From Zoogloeaceae bacterium (lineage in GTDB: Bacteria > Pseudomonadota > Gammaproteobacteria > Burkholderiales > Rhodocyclaceae): a stretch of DNA of 64,000 nt. Under the pieces are notes generated by a model that saw only the letters and a program-made list of their open reading frames with translations, was not told the DNA's origin and ran no database searches. The translations under genes and the position numbers were made by a program. The stretch lies in NCBI GenBank assembly GCA_024235595.1, contig JACKMC010000001.1, forward strand, positions 744,001-808,000, in the 5' to 3' direction. The first letter of the stretch is position 1. Every line of letters starts with the position of its first letter. Of the stretch, positions 60,253 through 64,000 are shown in pieces.

Positions 60253-60654
60253 ATGAACGCCCCTCAGGAACGCCGAACCCGCCAGCGTATCGTCACCGTG
60301 CAGGAGGGCCAGCCGCGGTTCTGGTTGCTGCGGGCAGGGGAGCGTGCGCAGTTGCAGGATCTGTCGCTCGAAGGCTTCGCGGTTTGCGTATCGACACCGC
60401 CACGCAGCGATGAGGCTTTCGACTTCGTGATCGAACACGAAGGCGAACCCGGCGCCGTGAGAGGTCGTGCGCAGGTGGTCAATTTCATTTCCCGCCCTGG
60501 CGGAGGGCTTGCTGGCTGCCGTTTCGTCGAGCTGTACGAAGAGGGAGGGACGGTGCTCGCAAGCTGGCTCGCCGGCCATGTGATCGCCTGCTCGGCATTG
60601 CCGCTGCGCGAGGAAGATGCGACCCGCATCGTGACCGGCCCTTCGATCGTCTGA
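60253..60654 (+). CDS. PilZ-domain protein
   Basis: 133 residues. N-terminal RRTRQR resembles the RxxxR half of the c-di-GMP-binding motif and DLSLEGFAV the (D/N)xSxxG half; the remainder forms a six-stranded barrel-like pattern (VVNFISRPGGGLAGCRFVEL). It may bind cyclic di-GMP, for which a cyclase is encoded at the other end of the window. AGGACGAG lies just before ATG 60253. Confidence 0.78.
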   Translation: MNAPQERRTRQRIVTVQEGQPRFWLLRAGERAQLQDLSLEGFAVCVSTPPRSDEAFDFVIEHEGEPGAVRGRAQVVNFISRPGGGLAGCRFVELYEEGGTVLASWLAGHVIACSALPLREEDATRIVTGPSIV

Positions 60655-60718
60655 GGCGCAAGCGCAGGAGTTTGCAAGGCCGGGTCCTGCGTGCGATCCG
60701 GCAGCGTTGACGCAACAG

Positions 60719-60746
60719 AAAGGGAGCCGCTGCTGCGGCTCCCTGG
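60719..60746 (-). terminator. Hairpin terminator after the TAXI gene
   Basis: AGGGAGCCGC-TGCT-GCGGCTCCCT, a perfect 10-bp stem, 37 bases after the minus-strand TAXI gene stop. On that strand it is followed by TTCTGTTG, a weak T-rich tract. It may also serve the convergent PilZ gene. Confidence 0.75.
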
Positions 60747-60782
60747 TGGATCGCCGGGGCGCCGTATGGCGCCGCGATCCGC

Positions 60783-61751
60783 TTACATCCAGCCCTTTTC
60801 CTTGTAGTACTTGACGGCGCCGTCATGCAGCGGGGCGGACAGACCGGCCTTGATCATGTCCTTGGGCTCGAGGTTGGCGAAGGCCGGGTGCAGCTTCTTG
60901 AAGTCGTCGAAGTTCTCGAACACCGCCTTGACCAGCGTATAGACGACGTCGTTGGAGACCTTGCTGGAGCTCACGAAGCTGGCCACCACGCCGTAGGTCT
61001 TGATGGCGTCGGGGTTGTTCGCATAGGTGCCGCCCGGCACGGTCGCCACGGCGTAGTAGGGATATTCCTTGATCAGCTTGTCGACCACCGGTCCGGTCAC
61101 GTTCACCAGCTTGGCGCCACAGGTGGTGGTCGGATCCTGGATGTTGGCCGAGGGGTTGCCGACCACGTAGGCGAAGCCGTCGATCTTGTTGTCGCACAGC
61201 GCCGCGCCGTGCTCGTCGGCCTTGAGCTCGGAGGCCAGCGAGAAGTCCGACATCTTCATGCCCAGCGCGGCCATCAGCCCGTCCATGGTGGCGCGGGTGC
61301 CCGAGCCGGGGTTGCCGACGTTGAAGCGCTTGCCCTTGAAGTCCTCGATCTTGGTGACGCCGGCTTCCTTGCGGGCCAGCACCATGAGCGGCTCGGGGTG
61401 GATCGAGAACACCGCGCGCAGCTCGCCCATCGCACCGGCATCCTTGAACTGGCCGATGCCCTTGACGGCGTTGTACTGGGCGTCGGACTGGGCCACGCCG
61501 AAGTCGAGCTCGCCGCCCTTGATGGTGTTGATGTTATAGACCGAGCCGCCCGTCGATTCGACCGAGCAGCGGATGCCATGCGTGGCGCGGTCCTTGTTCA
61601 TGAGGCGGCAGATCGCGCCACCGGCGGCGTAATACACCCCGGTGACCCCGCCGGTGCCGATGGTGACGAACTTGGTCTCGGCCTGTACCGGGGCGCTCAG
61701 CAACGAAGCGCCCAGCGTCAGTGCTGCTGCGATGGATGTGAGTTTGTTCAT
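60783..61751 (-). CDS. TAXI-family TRAP transporter solute-binding protein
   Basis: 322 residues. Signal peptide (MNKLTSIAAALTLGASLLSAPVQA), then ETKFVTIGTGGVTGVYYAAGGAICRLMNK, the TAXI hallmark, and VGNPGSGTRATMDGLM. TAXI proteins capture substrates such as glutamate or other carboxylates for a TRAP membrane complex. No TRAP membrane gene lies adjacent in the window, so the partner permease is elsewhere. An AGGAGG ribosome binding site precedes the ATG. A dadA-like pseudogene lies upstream on the same strand. Confidence 0.92.
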   Translation of the reverse strand: MNKLTSIAAALTLGASLLSAPVQAETKFVTIGTGGVTGVYYAAGGAICRLMNKDRATHGIRCSVESTGGSVYNINTIKGGELDFGVAQSDAQYNAVKGIGQFKDAGAMGELRAVFSIHPEPLMVLARKEAGVTKIEDFKGKRFNVGNPGSGTRATMDGLMAALGMKMSDFSLASELKADEHGAALCDNKIDGFAYVVGNPSANIQDPTTTCGAKLVNVTGPVVDKLIKEYPYYAVATVPGGTYANNPDAIKTYGVVASFVSSSKVSNDVVYTLVKAVFENFDDFKKLHPAFANLEPKDMIKAGLSAPLHDGAVKYYKEKGWM

Positions 61752-61831
61752 GCGGCTTCCTCCTGGAGGGTTTCCTCGGGTTGAAAATCAGATGCCGGTC
61801 CGGTTCGGCCGGGTGCTGCTGGCTGCGGCTG

Positions 61832-63093
61832 TCAATGTCGTCGCAGCATGCGCCGCCCGCTGGGGGCTGTGCGCGCAAGTTCGAACTCTGCGCTCGGGAT
61901 CGCGCATTGGCGCCCGGCGATCTTGTCGCTGATGAGTCGGCCGCAGCCGCTCGCCAGTGTGAATCCGAGCGCCCCGTGGCCGATGTTCAACCACAGGTTT
62001 GGAATCGGGCTGCGGTCCACCACCGGCCGTCCGGTCGGGGTTGCGGGACGCAATCCGGCCCACGACGTCACGGTCGATAGATCCACTCCAGCGCCAAAGG
62101 TTTCGCGGGTCGCGCGCAACAGCGTGTCGATCCGGGTGCCATTGAGGCCTTCCCCGAAGCCGACGATGTCGGCCATTCCCGCGACGCGCAGTCGATTGCC
62201 GAGGCGGGCGTAGACGATCTTGCGTTGATAATCGGTGATGCTGGCCTCCGGAACGCCGGCTGGGTCGTTGATCGGCAGGCTGATGCTGTAGCCCTTGAGT
62301 GGGTAGACCGGTACGCGGATTCCCAGCGGCGCCAGCAGCCTGCCCACTTCGGCGCCGCCGGCAATCACACAGGCATCGCCGCGGATCGGGCCGCCGCTGG
62401 TGATGACCGCGCGGACGCCGCCGCCGGCCACCTCGAAGCCGCTTGCCGCTTCGCCCAATCTGAAGCATACCGGCGATGGACCCCGGGCCAGCCTTTCGGC
62501 GAGTTCCTGGCACAGCTTGTAACAGTCGCCCGCTTCTTCGCTGGCGGTATGGAGACCTCCCGCGATGCGCTCGGCGATTCGCAGCAGCGATGGTTCCAGC
62601 GCGAGGCAGGCGTCGCGATCGAGGGCCTGCTGGAACTCCGAAAGCTCGCGGTGCTTCTGGAGCAGTGTGCGCGCGGCCTCGAAGCTCCTGCGCTGGCGAT
62701 GGATGATGAGTTTGCCGTTCTGACGGTAGTCGAATTCGAATCCGTCTTTATCCACCAAGTCGTGGATGAGCCGCTGGCTGTAGAGCGAGAGCGGCAGCAG
62801 CGCGGCGACCGAGCGCAGCTTGTCGCTGCCGTTGCAGGCCTGAAGAAAGCGCAGGATCCACTGCCACTGGTCGGGATCGAAGCGGGGCTTGAAGCGCACC
62901 GGGGCGTCGCGCTGCAATATCCAGCCGGGAATCCTGGCGAGAATCTCCGGATCGGCCAGCGGCCAACATAGCGGTAGCTCAGTTGGCCGACGTACTCCCT
63001 GCGATCGACAACCGTGACCCGGTGCCCGTCGCGTTGCAGATACCATGCGGTGGTGAGGCCGACAATGCCGGCGCCGATTACTGTGATGTTCAT
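61832..63093 (-). pseudogene. dadA: D-amino acid dehydrogenase-like FAD oxidoreductase, frameshifted
   Basis: The N-terminus (MNITVIGAGIVGLTTAWYLQ, FAD-binding GxGxxG, then HRVTVVDRREYVGQLSYRYV) is in one frame, and the rest (PLADPEILARIPGWILQRDAPVRFKPRF onward to RRMLRRH) in another. The switch falls at about 62963: one base is missing between the codons for YRYV and PLADP. In addition, about nine residues that DadA proteins have between VDR and the GQLSY strand (LETSFANG-like) are absent. The C-terminal part keeps VYPLKGYSISLP, TSWAGLRPATPTGRPVVD and NIGHGALGFTLASG, so decay is recent. A sequencing error could explain the frameshift, but not the in-frame deletion. It is divergent from a LysR gene. 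Confidence 0.8.
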
Positions 63094-63205
63094 GCAGATT
63101 GCTCCGGGGCGCTGATCGGGCTCAAGGGCTCAGGCCCGATCCTAGTGCTTGATCGCATGGACGATGATGCGGATCATTGACCTTCCTATGTTCTGACGAC
63201 ATGGT

Positions 63206-64000
63206 ATGCCGATGCGTTTGCGACAGATCGAGGTCTTCCGCGCGGTCATGCTGGCCCGTTCCGCAAGTGCAGCGGCGCGCCTGCTCAACGTTTCCCAACC
63301 GGTCGTCTCGCGAGTGCTGAAGCATACGGAAATCACTCTGGGCTTCGCCCTCTTCGATCGCCGCGGCGGACGTCTCCGGCCGACCCCCGAGGCGGAGGCG
63401 CTGTTCGCCCAGGTCCAGCGGGCCTTCGGAGAGATCGAACGGGTCGACGCACTGGCTTCCAACCTGCGGCGCGGTGCGTCAGGGCTGCTGCGCATCGCAG
63501 CCACGCCTTCGCTGGCCAGCCACCTGCTGCCCGAAGCGCTGCAGGCGATGCGCAGCGCGCATCCCGAAGTGGCCTGCGATCTGTGGGCGAACCACACCTC
63601 GCAGATCGAACACGACCTCGCCGCCTTCGAGATCGACGTTGGAATTGCGATCGAGGCGCGCGAGCGGGTCACCCTGGCGGTGGTGCCCGTGACGCAAGGC
63701 GAGATGGTGCTGGCGGCGCCGCGTGCATGGCTGGCAGGCGTGCTGCGCCCGGGTGGGCGGGCATGGCTGAAGGCGCGGCCGCTGATCGCGCTGGCCGAGG
63801 CCACGCCACTGGGCGAGCGCCTCTCAGGCATTCTCGACCAGGCCAAGTGGGAGGCGCGCACCATGTTGCGGGTGCAGACCTATGCGCTGGCGGGGTCCTT
63901 GGTCGGGAAGGGCCTTGGTTGCGCGTTTCTCGACGCTTACACTGCGGCCGGTCTGAACCCGCAGGCGGTGGTGGTGCTGCGGCTCGAGCCGCGCATCGGC
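63206..64000 (+). CDS. LysR-family transcriptional regulator (partial)
   Basis: The C-terminus is beyond the window; 265 codons are visible. N-terminal helix-turn-helix: MRLRQIEVFRAVMLARSAS, ARLLNVSQPVVSRVLKHTE, then FALFDRRGGRLRPTPEAE. The effector domain starts near residue 95 (LLRIAATPSLASHLLPEAL). The start could be 63206 or the ATG two codons later. Divergent position next to the dadA-like pseudogene suggests that gene was its target. The effector is not known; an amino acid is a reasonable guess. Confidence 0.85.
   Translation, partial: MPMRLRQIEVFRAVMLARSASAAARLLNVSQPVVSRVLKHTEITLGFALFDRRGGRLRPTPEAEALFAQVQRAFGEIERVDALASNLRRGASGLLRIAATPSLASHLLPEALQAMRSAHPEVACDLWANHTSQIEHDLAAFEIDVGIAIEARERVTLAVVPVTQGEMVLAAPRAWLAGVLRPGGRAWLKARPLIALAEATPLGERLSGILDQAKWEARTMLRVQTYALAGSLVGKGLGCAFLDAYTAAGLNPQAVVVLRLEPRIG

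Noticed and set aside
1..64000. tRNA or rRNA genes.
   Set aside because: I looked for T-arm (GGTTCGAATCC-type) motifs and found none; no rRNA-like sequence was seen. A tRNAscan-SE run would settle it.

Overview
The window is a chromosomal segment of a GC-rich betaproteobacterium. The best fit is the Rhodocyclales (Thauera/Azoarcus/Aromatoleum type). This is inferred from gene content and order: the nadD-rsfS-rlmH-maf-rng block, the ubiU-ubiV-ubiT set for oxygen-independent ubiquinone synthesis, a PHA phasin, FliW, DUF2782 next to thrB, and BPSS1780-family membrane proteins. No rRNA or tRNA gene, IS element, prophage or CRISPR array was recognised.

Layout. 1-5.5 kb: a partial dienoyl-CoA isomerase, a PAS-PAS-GGDEF diguanylate cyclase, a second crotonase, a divergent argO/argP-like exporter-regulator pair and an ElyC-like protein. 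5.5-13.3 kb: homocysteine synthase, DUF2802 and SPOR proteins, FliW, a TPR protein, RidA, RecG, UbiC and UbiA. 13.3-14.9 kb: repeat array A. 14.6-19.5 kb: a DUF995-like secreted protein whose 3' end runs into array A, a pentapeptide-repeat protein, a YajD-like HNH protein, a SUI1/YciH factor, a Ca/Na antiporter and an RlmI-like methyltransferase. 19.8-25.0 kb: a TIR-TM-TPR protein, a phasin with a near-consensus promoter and a terminator, and a cupin-like segment fused in frame to a methyltransferase. 25.0-27.45 kb: repeat array B. 27.5-38.6 kb: a long stretch of minus-strand housekeeping genes (DUF808, HAD phosphatase, MenA-like prenyltransferase, CSD-DUF1294, rng, maf, rlmH, rsfS, nadD, two BPSS1780 proteins, thrB, DUF2782, LOG). 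38.6-47.9 kb: polA, DUF2721, a small ORF with a strong ribosome binding site, ubiT-ubiV-ubiU behind an FNR/Anr-type box, ubiB and a bestrophin-like channel. 48.0-54.9 kb: a metacaspase followed by a 1976-residue protein with two alpha/beta-hydrolase modules and a CHAT protease domain. 55.0-64 kb: argS, an SPOR protein, dsbA, an SDR, an EamA transporter, a PilZ protein, a TAXI binding protein, a frameshifted dadA-like pseudogene and a partial LysR regulator.

Themes. Ubiquinone synthesis is unusually concentrated here: ubiC-ubiA, ubiB, and the anaerobic ubiU-V-T set with all eight Fe-S cysteines and a class II FNR-type promoter layout. Two loci look like signalling or cell-death machinery of uncharacterised type: the TIR-TM-TPR gene and, more strikingly, the metacaspase plus double-hydrolase/CHAT pair.

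The most unusual non-coding structures are two arrays of a ~370-bp unit, both lying between convergent genes. Each unit carries a 13-bp-stem hairpin whose arms co-vary between copies. A 15-copy heptanucleotide repeat also sits directly in front of the ubiV start codon. All functions are assigned by reading protein sequences for motifs; no database search was possible.
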